Source: Hyphomicrobiales bacterium (GTDB lineage Bacteria; Pseudomonadota; Alphaproteobacteria; Rhizobiales; Beijerinckiaceae). From it: 37,038 bases of DNA. The notes beneath the pieces were generated by a model, which worked only from the letters and a program-made list of their open reading frames with translations, was not told the DNA's origin and searched no databases. The translations under genes and the position numbers were made by a program. Positions within the stretch are counted from its first letter, which is position 1. Every line of letters begins with the position of its first letter. Positions 7,642 to 16,540 of the stretch are shown here, in pieces. The DNA lies in the NCBI GenBank assembly GCA_028290705.1, contig JAQGJH010000094.1, forward strand, positions 1 through 37,038, written 5' to 3'.

Positions 7642-8577
7642 ATGGCGTACCGGCCCTCACATCGACAACTCGAATATGCCGTAGCGCTGGCCGAAACCGG
7701 ACATTTCGGCGGGGCGGCCCGCCGCTGCCATGTCTCCCAGCCGACCCTGTCGGTCCAGATCGCGCTGCTGGAAAAGCAGTTCGGCACCCCCTTGTTCGAT
7801 CGTGCGCCCGGGCGCGTGACGCCCACGGCCGTCGGCGCGCAGGTCATCGCCACGGCGCGCGGCATTCTGGCGTCGCTCGACGACATGGTGGCGATGGCCA
7901 AGACGGGAGCCAACAATCTCGGCGGATTGATCAGGCTCGGCGTCGCGCCCACGTTCGGGCCCTACTTCCTGCCGTTCATGCTGCCGGCGCTGCACGCTCG
8001 CTATCCGGGGCTAGAAATCTACATCCGCGAGGAGCGGCCCACTCTGCTCGAGCGGGACGTCGTCGAAGGCGCGCTGGATTGCGGACTTGGCCCGATGCCG
8101 GCGTCGGGCCATGCGCTCACGTTTAGGGCGCTGTGCCACGAGACGATCTTTCTCGGCGCGCCGAAGGATCATCGGCTCGCACAGGGAGGAGCGATCAAAC
8201 CCGGGCAATTGCGCGGCGAGCGCCTGCTGACGCTCGGCAAGGGACACCAATTGTTCGACACCGTGCGTAAACTCGCGATCATGTCGGGCGCGGATCTGCG
8301 CGAGGATTACGAGGGCACGAGTCTCGATGCCCTGCGTCAGATGGTGTTCATGGGCATGGGCCTGTCGCTGTTTCCCGAACTCTACGCGCGCTCCGAGTTT
8401 CGCGTGGAGGACGACATTGCCCTGCTGACGGTCGAGGGCTGGGAGGCCATTCGCACCGTCGGCTACTTCTGGCGCGCCAGCAATGGCCGCGCGCCGCAGT
8501 TCGAGCAGCTCGCGCGCGAAAGCGAGGAGACATGTGCGAAACTCGGCCTGCGGGCGGGCGCGCCGAAGCGTCGTTGA
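7642..8577 (+). CDS. oxyR: OxyR-like LysR-family regulator lacking the redox cysteines
   Basis: 311 residues. The N-terminal winged helix is RQLEYAVALAETGHFGGAARRCHVSQPTLSVQI; the linker and effector domain start near residue 90. The C-terminal part aligns with OxyR: LLTLGKGHQLFD against the E. coli GHCLRD segment, then EGTSLDALRQMVFMGMGLSLFP. At the peroxidatic Cys199 position there is Gln203, and at the Cys208 position Ala212. Cys residues at 29, 147, 165 and 298 remain but do not occupy the redox positions. It is therefore OxyR by family and by operator, but should not sense peroxide by the known disulfide. It may use another ligand or be constitutive. Confidence 0.88.
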   Translation: MAYRPSHRQLEYAVALAETGHFGGAARRCHVSQPTLSVQIALLEKQFGTPLFDRAPGRVTPTAVGAQVIATARGILASLDDMVAMAKTGANNLGGLIRLGVAPTFGPYFLPFMLPALHARYPGLEIYIREERPTLLERDVVEGALDCGLGPMPASGHALTFRALCHETIFLGAPKDHRLAQGGAIKPGQLRGERLLTLGKGHQLFDTVRKLAIMSGADLREDYEGTSLDALRQMVFMGMGLSLFPELYARSEFRVEDDIALLTVEGWEAIRTVGYFWRASNGRAPQFEQLARESEETCAKLGLRAGAPKRR

Positions 8578-8580
8578 TCG

Positions 8581-9735
8581 TCAGGTCCGCTTGGCGACGC
8601 GCGCGAACAGGGCCGAGATCGTCAGCCCGGTGACGAGCATGACGGCGGCGTCGAGCGACAGTGTCGCGCGCGCGCCGATGCCCGAGAGACCTGCGCCGAA
8701 CAAAGCAGGGCCGATCGCCTGGCCGGTGAAGAACGAAAAGGCGTGGAGCGAATAGGCCGACTGGCGCGCCTCGGGCGCGAGTTCGACCACTTCGGTCTGG
8801 ATCGAATTGTGCAGCAGCATGAAGCCGAAGCCTGCGACACACATGCAGGCGGCCATGATGGGCCACGATGGCGCGATCGCCAGGCCCAGGGGGCCGAAGG
8901 TCATGAGAACGCCGCCCGCCGCCATGAAGTGCGGACGTGAGAAGCAGCGCAGCAGCAGCGACAGAATGGATGTGTAGGCAATGCCGCCGACTCCGAGCGC
9001 GCCGATGATCATGCCCGCCTGACGCGGCCCGCCGAGACCGTCGTCGGCCAGAATCTGGGCGATGTAAGGCAGCATTCCGTAAAGCGCGACGCCTTCGAGA
9101 AACACGGTCGTGTAGCAGAGCAGGGCCTTGGGGTTTCGGAACACCGCGGCGTAATTGGCCGCCGCCACCTGCAGGCTGAACAATTTGCGTGGGGCTGCGG
9201 GCGTTCGCAACACGAGCGTCGCCATCAGCGCGCCCACGATTGCGAGCGACGAGGAGGCGACCATGACGCTGCGCCAGCCGAAGGTTTCGGCAAGCGCGCC
9301 GGAAATGCTAGCGCTGAAGATCTGGGCAAGCAGCCCGACGGTGACGAACTTCGAAATGGCGAGCTGACGTTTGTGGGGTGGATACGTGTCGCCGATCGTC
9401 GCCATGCAGGCCGGGATGATGCCGCCTGCCACGAGGCCGGCGCAGAAGCGCGCCACGAAGAGCAGGTCGAGGCTCGGCGCCAGTGCGGCCGCCAGCAGGA
9501 AAGCAGCCAGTAGCCAGAGGCAGGCCTTCAACATGCGGGGGCGGCCGTAGACGTCGCCGAGCGGGCCGAGCACCGGCTGGCCGAGCGCGAACGGCAGGGT
9601 ATAGGCCGAGACGATCAATGCCGCTGACGCCACCGCGACGGAGAAGTCGGCCGCCAGGACGGTGACGAGCGGATCCATGGTGCGGGCCGAGACGCTGGCC
9701 GCCAATCCGCACAGACACAAGGCAAAAAGCAGCAA
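8581..9735 (-). CDS. Major facilitator superfamily (MFS) transporter
   Basis: 384 residues with about 12 membrane helices. The loop 2-3 motif GPLGDVYGRPRMLK is the MFS motif A, and SISGALAETFGWRSVM matches helix 5 of drug:H+ antiporter-type members. The substrate is unknown; an exporter of small molecules is most likely. The stop is 3 bases from the convergent OxyR-like gene stop. There is no ATG at the start. The frame is open upstream without ATG, GTG or TTG before the TTG at 9735, while an ATG with a plausible leader (9794) is in another frame. The first residues, or a base in this region, deserve checking. Confidence 0.88.
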   Translation of the reverse strand: MLLFALCLCGLAASVSARTMDPLVTVLAADFSVAVASAALIVSAYTLPFALGQPVLGPLGDVYGRPRMLKACLWLLAAFLLAAALAPSLDLLFVARFCAGLVAGGIIPACMATIGDTYPPHKRQLAISKFVTVGLLAQIFSASISGALAETFGWRSVMVASSSLAIVGALMATLVLRTPAAPRKLFSLQVAAANYAAVFRNPKALLCYTTVFLEGVALYGMLPYIAQILADDGLGGPRQAGMIIGALGVGGIAYTSILSLLLRCFSRPHFMAAGGVLMTFGPLGLAIAPSWPIMAACMCVAGFGFMLLHNSIQTEVVELAPEARQSAYSLHAFSFFTGQAIGPALFGAGLSGIGARATLSLDAAVMLVTGLTISALFARVAKRT

Positions 9736-9849
9736 GAAGATCGACCTCGCGCACAGGCTCGAGCGCGGCCGTCGTGGCCGGCGCGCGGTTTCATCCGTTC
9801 GCCATCCATGACGGATCGCCGGCGCGCTGTCGATTGAAGATGCGCGGCG

Positions 9850-10641
9850 TCACACAACGACACGGCGATAGAGATGCCACGTGGCATGGCCGAGCACGGG
9901 AAGCACGAGCGGGAGGCCGAGGAAGGCCGGCGCACAGGCGGCGAGCACGCAGAGCGTCACGAAGATCCCCCATCCGAGCATGACGACCGGACTGGCGAGA
10001 ACTGCCCGCACACTGACGATCATCGCCGTGACCGCATCGTAGTCGCGATCGAGCAGCAGGGGCATCGAAACCACCGTGACCGAGAAAAGGATCAGGGCCA
10101 GCACGCCGCCGACCAGATGGCCGATCGCGAGGAACAGCCATCCGTCGGGCGTGGTGAAGACGACGGAAAAGAAGCTCTCCCATGTGGCGAAGGACATGCG
10201 GCCCAGGAACAGGGCGATCAACAGGCGCACCTGATACATCCAGACCCAGAGCACGAAGAGGATCACGAAGGCCATCCAGGATAATTCGCGGCGGCGCTGC
10301 GCCCAGACGACAGACAGGACGCCGCTCCAGGCCAGCGCGGTTCCGGATTCCACGCGGCGGCTGATTTCGTAAAGTCCGACGGCCGCGAAGGGACCGATGA
10401 GCGGAAACGCGATGGCGAAGGGATAGATCAGCCAGGACATGTCGCGCGTGGAGAGCGCCAGCAGGATGACGTTGCCGATGAGCGCGAAAACCCCGCCGAA
10501 AAACAGGCCGAAGAGGGGCGCATGCAGGAAGTCGCCGATGCCGAGCCTGAGGCATTGGCGCAGGTCGCCGATCGTCAGCGCCCGCACGTCAGGCATTGCA
10601 GCGGCGGGCGCATCGGGTGCGTGCTCCTGCAGGTCGCTCAT
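9850..10641 (-). CDS. DUF2189 domain integral membrane protein
   Basis: 263 residues from the ATG at 10641, chosen for a GGGAGG 7-8 bases upstream; the longer frame to 10701 adds an unlikely Arg-rich lead. About six membrane helices begin with LRLGIGDFLHAPLFGLFFGGVFALIG and continue with SWLIYPFAIAFPLIGPFAAVGLYEISRR, the typical DUF2189 opening. The function of this family is unknown; some members sit near respiratory genes. It lies 87 bases downstream of the secretion adaptor gene on the same strand and may be cotranscribed. Confidence 0.88.
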   Translation of the reverse strand: MSDLQEHAPDAPAAAMPDVRALTIGDLRQCLRLGIGDFLHAPLFGLFFGGVFALIGNVILLALSTRDMSWLIYPFAIAFPLIGPFAAVGLYEISRRVESGTALAWSGVLSVVWAQRRRELSWMAFVILFVLWVWMYQVRLLIALFLGRMSFATWESFFSVVFTTPDGWLFLAIGHLVGGVLALILFSVTVVSMPLLLDRDYDAVTAMIVSVRAVLASPVVMLGWGIFVTLCVLAACAPAFLGLPLVLPVLGHATWHLYRRVVV

Positions 10642-10728
10642 TCGTCTTCGCCTCCCGGATCCGCCGCATCTCACGGCGACGGATCGGGAGAGTCTGGGCA
10701 TTGCGGCCCAGCTTTGCCTTGACGCGGA

Positions 10729-12162
10729 TCAATCCTCGCGGAAGGCGCGCGACATGCTGTCGGTGAAGGGCTGCGCCAGATAGGCCAGCAAGGTGCGTTC
10801 GCCGGTGACGATTGCGACTTCGACGGGCATGCCGGGGTAGAGCCTGACGTGGGGCGCGCGGGCGAGCTGATCGGCCGTCACTTCGACAGTCGCGGTGAAA
10901 TGCGGGGCTCCGGTTCGCTCATCCACCACGGCGTCGGGCGAGACGCGGGTGACGTGTCCGGTAAGGACCGGCGTGCTGCGCTGCTTGTAGGCCACCAGTC
11001 TGACGGACGCCTGGAGATCGGGCCGGACCACGTCGATGTCGACCGGCTGGAGGCGCACTTCGACCACGAGTTTCTCGCCGATGGGCACGATGTCGAGCAG
11101 CGGGCCGCCCGCCTGCACCACGCCGCCCGTGGTGAAATGGCGAATGTTCATGACGATGCCGTCCACCGGAGCGGTGATTTCGCGCCGACCGAGCTTCGCA
11201 ACGTTCTTGCGAAGCAAATCCTGGATCTCGGCCTTCTTCGCCTGCACGTCCTGCCATTCCTCGGCGACAGCACGTGCATGGGCCGAGGTGATGGTCAGCA
11301 CCTGCGCGTCGGCCTCCGACAATTGTTCGTTCAGGCTGGCGATCTTGCCTTCGTCGGTCGCGATCTCGCCCTTGATGGATTCGAGCTGGCGCTCGAGGCC
11401 GAGGACGCGCGGCTTCAGGCCGTAGCCTTTCGAGAGCATGCTGCGCGCATCGTTGAGTTCTTCTTCGAGCAGCGGGCGTTGTGCATTGAGGGACGCCATG
11501 TGTGACTGGGTGGCGCGGATCTGTGCGGTGAACTGGTCCTTGCGCCTCTGCCAGACCTCGACCTGTCGCGACAGGGCGGCGTGCTGTTCCTCGAGAATCG
11601 ATTGCTGGGCCTCGAGCGCCGCACTGAACCGCGGCCCGGTCCGTTCGCCGACCGGCGTCGAAGCGTTGATCTTCTGCGAGAGGTCACGCTGGGCGCGCAG
11701 CCGCAACTCACGCGCCGCCAGGACGTCATGCTGTCCTTGAACGGAGTCGCGGTCCGCATCGGCATCGATGCTGTCGAGGCGGTACAGCAGATCGCCCTGG
11801 CGAACGCGCTGGCCTTCGCGCACGAGAATATCACGCACGATGCCGCCCTCGAGATGCTGGACGATTTTGCGGTTCGTATCGACCTTGATGGTCCCGTTGC
11901 CCAGCGCGGCGCTGGAGATGGGCGCGAGCGCGGCCCACAAAATCGTGCCGCCGAACAGGCCGACGAGTGCGAAGCTGCCGAAGCGAATCCAGCCCGAGAC
12001 GTCGAGCGCGGGAAGGGCCGAGGGCGCCGGCGGCGCGCCGCTCGCGCGCTCGATCCGGGCATCCAGCGCGGCGCGCATCCTCGTCTGCAGATCGCCGGCC
12101 CGCGCCAGAACCGCGCCGGTCACGTGTTGCAGCCGAGGGGACGAAGGAAGACGCGGCAGCAT
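10729..12162 (-). CDS. HlyD family type I secretion periplasmic adaptor
   Basis: 477 residues. A cytoplasmic N-terminus of about 55 residues precedes one membrane helix (FALVGLFGGTILWAAL, about 63-80). The lipoyl-like segment GTIKVDTNRKIVQHLEGGIVRDILVREGQRVRQGD follows, then long coiled coils (about 150-320). A beta-barrel domain starts REITAPVDGIVMNIRHFTTGGVVQAGGPLLDIVP and the end is LYPGMPVEVAIVTGERT. This is the PrtE/HlyD fusion protein that joins the ABC ATPase to a TolC-type outer-membrane channel. The start is 2 bases after the ATPase stop. No TolC or RTX substrate gene is next to it. Confidence 0.95.
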   Translation of the reverse strand: MLPRLPSSPRLQHVTGAVLARAGDLQTRMRAALDARIERASGAPPAPSALPALDVSGWIRFGSFALVGLFGGTILWAALAPISSAALGNGTIKVDTNRKIVQHLEGGIVRDILVREGQRVRQGDLLYRLDSIDADADRDSVQGQHDVLAARELRLRAQRDLSQKINASTPVGERTGPRFSAALEAQQSILEEQHAALSRQVEVWQRRKDQFTAQIRATQSHMASLNAQRPLLEEELNDARSMLSKGYGLKPRVLGLERQLESIKGEIATDEGKIASLNEQLSEADAQVLTITSAHARAVAEEWQDVQAKKAEIQDLLRKNVAKLGRREITAPVDGIVMNIRHFTTGGVVQAGGPLLDIVPIGEKLVVEVRLQPVDIDVVRPDLQASVRLVAYKQRSTPVLTGHVTRVSPDAVVDERTGAPHFTATVEVTADQLARAPHVRLYPGMPVEVAIVTGERTLLAYLAQPFTDSMSRAFRED

Positions 12163-12164
12163 CG

Positions 12165-13874
12165 TCAGCTCGCTTTCGCGGTGGGGATTTCGGAAACGCG
12201 CTGCACGGCGCCCAGAACTTTCGCCTTGGGGCCGAACATATGAAGCCCGCCTTCATTGAGGATCGCGACCTTGTCGACGTGACGCATGAGCGATGGCCGG
12301 TGCGCCACGATGACCACGGTCGAGCCGAGTTGCTTGGCCGAGTGAATCGCCTGGTTGAGGGCTTCGTCCCCGACCGAATCGAGATTTGAATTCGGCTCGT
12401 CCAGCACCACCAGAGCGGGATTGCCAAAAAGCGCGCGGGCGAGGCCGATGCGCTGCTTCTGACCGCCGGAAAGATTGGCGGCTTCGCCGACGATCTGCGT
12501 CTCGTAACCTTCCGGGAGACGGAGGATGAGTTCATGCACGCCGGCCACCTTGGCGGCCTCGATGACACGCGCGGGATCGGCGTCTTCCTGCATGCGCGCG
12601 ATATTGTCCTTGATGGTGCCGGGCAGCAATTCCACGGTCTGGGGCAGATAGCCGATGTGCTGGCCGAGGTCGGAGCGATCCCAGAGGAACAGGTCCGCAT
12701 CGTCGAGGCGGACGCAGCCCCGGGTCGGGGCGGCGATGCCGACCATCAGCTTGACGAGCGTCGACTTGCCCGCGCCCGAGGGACCGACGATCGCCAGCAC
12801 TTCGCCGGGAAGGATTTCCATGTTGATGCCCAGCAGCGCGGGACGTGCGGCGCCGTCGGGAACATGCGTGACGTTTTCGACGTGCAGACGGCCCTTGGGC
12901 TGGGGCAGGCGAATGGTGCCTGCATGCAGCTTGCCGCGGCGCAGAAGCTCGCCGAGATTTCTCCAGGCTGTCGCGGCCGAGCAGATCTGCTTCCAGGACG
13001 CCACCGTGGCTTCGACGGGCGCGAGTGCACGCGCCATGATGATCGAGGCCGCGGTCATTCCGCCGGCCGACAATTGATGATCGATGACCAGCCAAGCGCC
13101 GATCGCCAGAACGACCACCTGCAGCGCGCTGCGAAAGAATTTCGTCGCCGCCGTCACGAGCCCCATGCGATCGCTGGCGGCCTGCTGGCCGCCCAGCACC
13201 AAGGCGTTCCCTTCGCGCCAGCGGCGGACGAGTGCGCCGAGCATGCCCATCGAATCCGCCAGCGCGGCATTTCGGTAGGCGGCATGGACGAGAAGGTTGT
13301 TGGCGCGCGCGGTCTCGTCGCTGGCTCGAAGCTGACGCGTGTTGACGACATGCGCCAGCACGGCGGTGCTGAACAAGATGAGGACGGCCAGCGTGGTGAC
13401 GAGGCCGATCAGCGGATGCAGCATGAAGGTGACAAGCAGATAGATCGGCACCCAGGGGGCATCCAGCAGTGCGACGAGGCCGGGACCCGAAATGAAGCTC
13501 CGAAGGCTGGAGAGATCGTGCAGTCCGCCGTGCGTATTCTGCTGTCCGGAGACGCAGCTTTCGAGCCCGCGCGAAAAAACCAGCGGAGAGAGGAACTGAT
13601 CGAGCCATGTGGCGAGACGCACGAGAATGCGCGACCGGGCCAGCTCGAGCAGTCCATAGATGGTGAGGAAGAACAGGGCCAGAAGCGTGAGGAACAGAAG
13701 CGTCGACTTGCTCTGGCCGGTGAGCACGCGGTCGAAGATCTGCATCATGTAGACGGAGCCCGTCAGGATGAGCAGATTGATCCCGGCGCTGAAGGCCGCG
13801 ACGGCGATCAGGGCCGTCCGCGAGCGCAGGAGAACGTTGGAAAGAGGATGCTGCCGAAGCGCCTGGCTGACCAT
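12165..13874 (-). CDS. Type I secretion system permease/ATPase (PrtD family)
   Basis: 569 residues from the ATG at 13874, chosen because MVSQALRQHPLSNVLLRSR aligns with PrtD-type N-termini; an ATG at 13931 would add 19 atypical residues. A six-helix ABC membrane domain occupies about 20-300. The nucleotide-binding domain has Walker A GPSGAGKST (364-372), signature LSGGQ (468-472), Walker B LVVLDEP (488-494) and a switch His in VAHRPS. It exports unfolded proteins with C-terminal signals through the HlyD partner. A 21-codon reading frame with a good ribosome site ends 7 bases before this start. Confidence 0.93.
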   Translation of the reverse strand: MVSQALRQHPLSNVLLRSRTALIAVAAFSAGINLLILTGSVYMMQIFDRVLTGQSKSTLLFLTLLALFFLTIYGLLELARSRILVRLATWLDQFLSPLVFSRGLESCVSGQQNTHGGLHDLSSLRSFISGPGLVALLDAPWVPIYLLVTFMLHPLIGLVTTLAVLILFSTAVLAHVVNTRQLRASDETARANNLLVHAAYRNAALADSMGMLGALVRRWREGNALVLGGQQAASDRMGLVTAATKFFRSALQVVVLAIGAWLVIDHQLSAGGMTAASIIMARALAPVEATVASWKQICSAATAWRNLGELLRRGKLHAGTIRLPQPKGRLHVENVTHVPDGAARPALLGINMEILPGEVLAIVGPSGAGKSTLVKLMVGIAAPTRGCVRLDDADLFLWDRSDLGQHIGYLPQTVELLPGTIKDNIARMQEDADPARVIEAAKVAGVHELILRLPEGYETQIVGEAANLSGGQKQRIGLARALFGNPALVVLDEPNSNLDSVGDEALNQAIHSAKQLGSTVVIVAHRPSLMRHVDKVAILNEGGLHMFGPKAKVLGAVQRVSEIPTAKAS

Positions 13875-13881
13875 GGGGCGT

Positions 13882-13947
13882 TCAGACTGCGCCGTGGAGC
13901 AGAGTCTGACGGAGGCCGGTGGCGGGAGCATCGGTCGGCTGAAGCAT
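13882..13947 (-). CDS. Candidate 21-residue leader peptide ahead of the type I secretion ATPase
   Basis: A minus-strand ATG at 13947 follows GAGAGGATGACGAGA, a good ribosome site. The frame encodes MLQPTDAPATGLRQTLLHGA plus one Val, then TGA at 13882, 7 bases before the ATPase ATG. The ATPase start itself lacks a clear Shine-Dalgarno sequence, so reinitiation after this peptide is plausible. Such a short frame could also be chance. No similarity is claimed. Confidence 0.4.
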   Translation of the reverse strand: MLQPTDAPATGLRQTLLHGAV

Positions 13948-14204
13948 TCTCGTCATCCTCTCGCAAGGCGCTGTCGAATACGGCGACATGCAGCCGAATG
14001 CACGGCTCCGCTGAGCGCATGCACGCACGTGTGTGGCCCACGGCCGAGCCACATTCATGAGACCTGAAATGCGCCGCCCGAATGAACGTCAGGCGTTGCA
14101 GTGAGGCCCTATCAGCGATTTGATTTGTGTTCTTATGTGGGCCACAAATGGCTGCACCGGTGGCGCTGTGGAAAACTTTTCCGGCTGCCGACGCTCTCCG
14201 AGAC
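13948..14204. other. Intergenic stretch between the sensor operon and the secretion operon
   Basis: About 257 bases. It contains inverted copies of a 10-base word (TGTGGCCCAC at 14032-14041 and GTGGGCCACA at 14137-14146) and a 13-base near-palindrome GGAAAACTTTTCC (14170-14182). No terminator with a T-run or clear promoter was found. Any of these could be regulatory sites for the secretion genes. Confidence 0.4.
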
Positions 14205-15209
14205 TCAGGCCAGCTGGCGAATACGCTCGGCCATCCTTTCGAGCTCCGGATCCGCCATGGCTCTCTCGGCGAATGGCTGGAGAGCCTGCGCGAAGGCCTC
14301 GCGATCGAAATCCTGGATGATTTCGGCTCCTTCCGCCGCGGCTTGCAGTCTGGCGATCTCGGTCCATTCCTGCATGCGCATGCGGGCGAAAGAGCGCGAC
14401 GCCAAGGCTGCGTCCCGGATCAGTTCGCGGTCGGCCGGTGCGAGGGCGTCCCAGCTTTTCCGCGAGATGAGCAGCACTTCTGGCGGCCGGGCATGTTCGG
14501 TCAGGGTGTAAAAGCGCGCGGCGCGATGATGATCGGTGGTTACGTAGGACGGCCAATTGTTTTCCGCGCCGTCGATCAGACGCGCCTGCAGCGCAGGCAG
14601 AAGCTGGCTGTAGGACAGAGCAACGGGCGTCGTGCCCAACGCGCGCATGAGGTCGGTCATGAAATCGGATCGCTGCACCCTGATGCGCAGGCCCCGCAGG
14701 TCCGCGGGCGTTCGCACCGGACGGATGCTGTTGTAGATGGATCGCGCCCCGGCTTCGTAGAAGGCGAGGCCAACAAGCCCGCGCTGTTCGAAACTGCGCA
14801 GGATTTCCTCCCCGACGTCGCCATCGATCACGCGGCGCAGATGCTCGTCGGAGCGGATGAGAAAGGGCAGGCAGAAGGCATTGCAAGCCGGGATGAACCG
14901 GCCCATCGGCGCGAGATTGACGCGCGTGAGGTCGATCGCGCCGATGCGGGTCTGCTCGATCGTCTCGTCTTCCTCGCCCAATTGCCCGCCAGGAAACACC
15001 TGGATCGAGAGACGGTTTCCGCTGCGCTCGCGCATGTAGCGGTCCATGTAGAGCAAGGCCTGGACGGTCGGGAAATCATCGTCCTGATTGTCCGCCGCTC
15101 TCAGACGCCGCCGGTCCTGTGCGCTGACCCGTACGCCAGGCGCCGCCGTGGCGGCCAGTGCCGCGCCCGCGCCGAGCAGGCGGCGACGCGTCCAGGGGAG
15201 GCCACTCAC
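14205..15209 (-). CDS. TRAP-type (DctP family) periplasmic substrate-binding protein, no TRAP permease nearby
   Basis: 334 residues. A twin-arginine-type signal (TRRRLLGAGAALAATAAPG) is cut near VSAQD. DctP-family blocks follow: VFPGGQLGEEDETIEQTRIGAIDLTRVN, the PADLRGLRIRVQRSDF segment with the substrate carboxylate-binding Arg, and LQARLIDGAENNWPSY. Family members bind carboxylic acids for DctQM permeases, which are absent here. The start is GTG, overlapping the upstream stop as GTGA. It is the last gene of a five-gene signalling operon, so a role as a ligand-presenting partner of the sensor kinase is inferred. Confidence 0.92.
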   Translation of the reverse strand: MSGLPWTRRRLLGAGAALAATAAPGVRVSAQDRRRLRAADNQDDDFPTVQALLYMDRYMRERSGNRLSIQVFPGGQLGEEDETIEQTRIGAIDLTRVNLAPMGRFIPACNAFCLPFLIRSDEHLRRVIDGDVGEEILRSFEQRGLVGLAFYEAGARSIYNSIRPVRTPADLRGLRIRVQRSDFMTDLMRALGTTPVALSYSQLLPALQARLIDGAENNWPSYVTTDHHRAARFYTLTEHARPPEVLLISRKSWDALAPADRELIRDAALASRSFARMRMQEWTEIARLQAAAEGAEIIQDFDREAFAQALQPFAERAMADPELERMAERIRQLA

Positions 15210-16540
15210 GTCGCGCGCCTTTCGAAGGCGCGCAAGATCTGATTGCCGAGCCGGACCGCCTCGTCCAGCGCGTCCGAGGCCGACTTGCGTCCCGACAGCG
15301 CGAGTTCGATCTGTTCCGCCCAGACGTCGCGCAGTTGCACCATGTCGCCGAGTCGCAGGCCACGCGAGTTGTCGGTCGGAGGCTTGCGGATCAGTTCCAT
15401 GATCGGCACCTGCAGCAGTGGCGTTCGATCGTAGAAGCCGGACGCCCTGGTTTTCTCGTAAGCGGCGCGCGTGACCGGCAGATAACCGAGGCCCTGATGC
15501 AGGGCAGCCTGGCGGTCGGTTTCCGACAGGAAGGCAAAGAAACGCGCCACGCCGCGATATTCATACGGCGTCTTGCCGCGCAGCACCCAGAGGGAGGCGC
15601 CGCCGATGAGTGAGTTCTGGGGCGCATTCTCGACGTCGGGATAGTAGGGCATGGGCAGCGCATCGTGGACGAACTTCGCCTCGGCGCGGATCCGGCCGTA
15701 GAGCCCGGAGGAACTGAGAAAGATCGGGCATTCGCCGGAAATGAAGCGGTGCTCGCCCGAGTCGTTGCGACCCGAATAGTCGAAGACGCGCGTCTTTTGC
15801 AGATCGACCAAAGCCTCGAGATGCCTGACGTGCAGCGGCGAATTGATCTTCAACTCGGCGTCGAATCCCTCAAGTCCGTTCTTCCGCGTGGCGATGGGAA
15901 CGTCGTGCCAGGCTGAAAACTGCTCGATCATTGCCCAGGTGAACCACGCAGTCGAGAAACCGCAGGTGGGCGAATTCGCCCGTTGCAGGCGACGCGCGGC
16001 GTCGAACACGTCGGGCCAGGTGCGCAATCGTGCATCGCCCAGGCCTGCGGCGCGGAGCTTGTCGCGATTGATCCACATGACCATGGAGGACGAGTTGAAC
16101 GGGAACGACAGCATCTCGCCGGTGGCCGTCGAGTAATAGCCGGTGATGGCCGGCAGATAGGCGCGGGGGTCGAAATACTGGCGTGCATCGCGCATGACTT
16201 CATGGATCGGCTTGATCACGCCCGGCTGGCTCATCATCGTGGCGGTGCCGACTTCCACCACCTGCAGGATGTGGGGCGCGCGTCCCTCCATGAAGCCCGC
16301 GAGGCCCGCCGCCATGGTGGCGCCATACGTGCCCTTGTACTCGGGCACGATGACGTATTGATCCTGCACGGCGTTGAAATCACGCGCCAGCGACTCGACG
16401 GCTGCGCGGTTGGCGTCGCTCAGCGCATGCCACCAGCGGATTTCGACCGCGGCATCGCCGCGCGCCGGCGCGATCGCGAGCAGGCAGCACAGCGCGAGGG
16501 ATCGCAGACGGAAGCGTCGTGGAGCGAGCCGGTCGCGCAT
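15206..16540 (-). CDS. UgpB-like extracellular solute-binding protein, no ABC permease nearby
   Basis: 444 residues from the ATG at 16540, which shares a base with the upstream stop (TGATG). A signal peptide (RSLALCCLLAIAPARGDA) is followed by EIRWWHALSDANRAAVESLARDFN. Then come ILQVVEVGTATMMSQPGVIKP, YYPDVENAPQNSLIGGASLW and GYLPVTRAAYEKTRASGFY, close matches to the glycerol-3-phosphate-binding protein UgpB. UgpA/E/C partners are missing. Every neighbour in the operon is a signalling protein or another binding protein. The ligand is possibly a phosphodiester or related compound, by family only. A sensing role is inferred from context. Confidence 0.92.
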   Translation of the reverse strand: MRDRLAPRRFRLRSLALCCLLAIAPARGDAAVEIRWWHALSDANRAAVESLARDFNAVQDQYVIVPEYKGTYGATMAAGLAGFMEGRAPHILQVVEVGTATMMSQPGVIKPIHEVMRDARQYFDPRAYLPAITGYYSTATGEMLSFPFNSSSMVMWINRDKLRAAGLGDARLRTWPDVFDAARRLQRANSPTCGFSTAWFTWAMIEQFSAWHDVPIATRKNGLEGFDAELKINSPLHVRHLEALVDLQKTRVFDYSGRNDSGEHRFISGECPIFLSSSGLYGRIRAEAKFVHDALPMPYYPDVENAPQNSLIGGASLWVLRGKTPYEYRGVARFFAFLSETDRQAALHQGLGYLPVTRAAYEKTRASGFYDRTPLLQVPIMELIRKPPTDNSRGLRLGDMVQLRDVWAEQIELALSGRKSASDALDEAVRLGNQILRAFERRAT

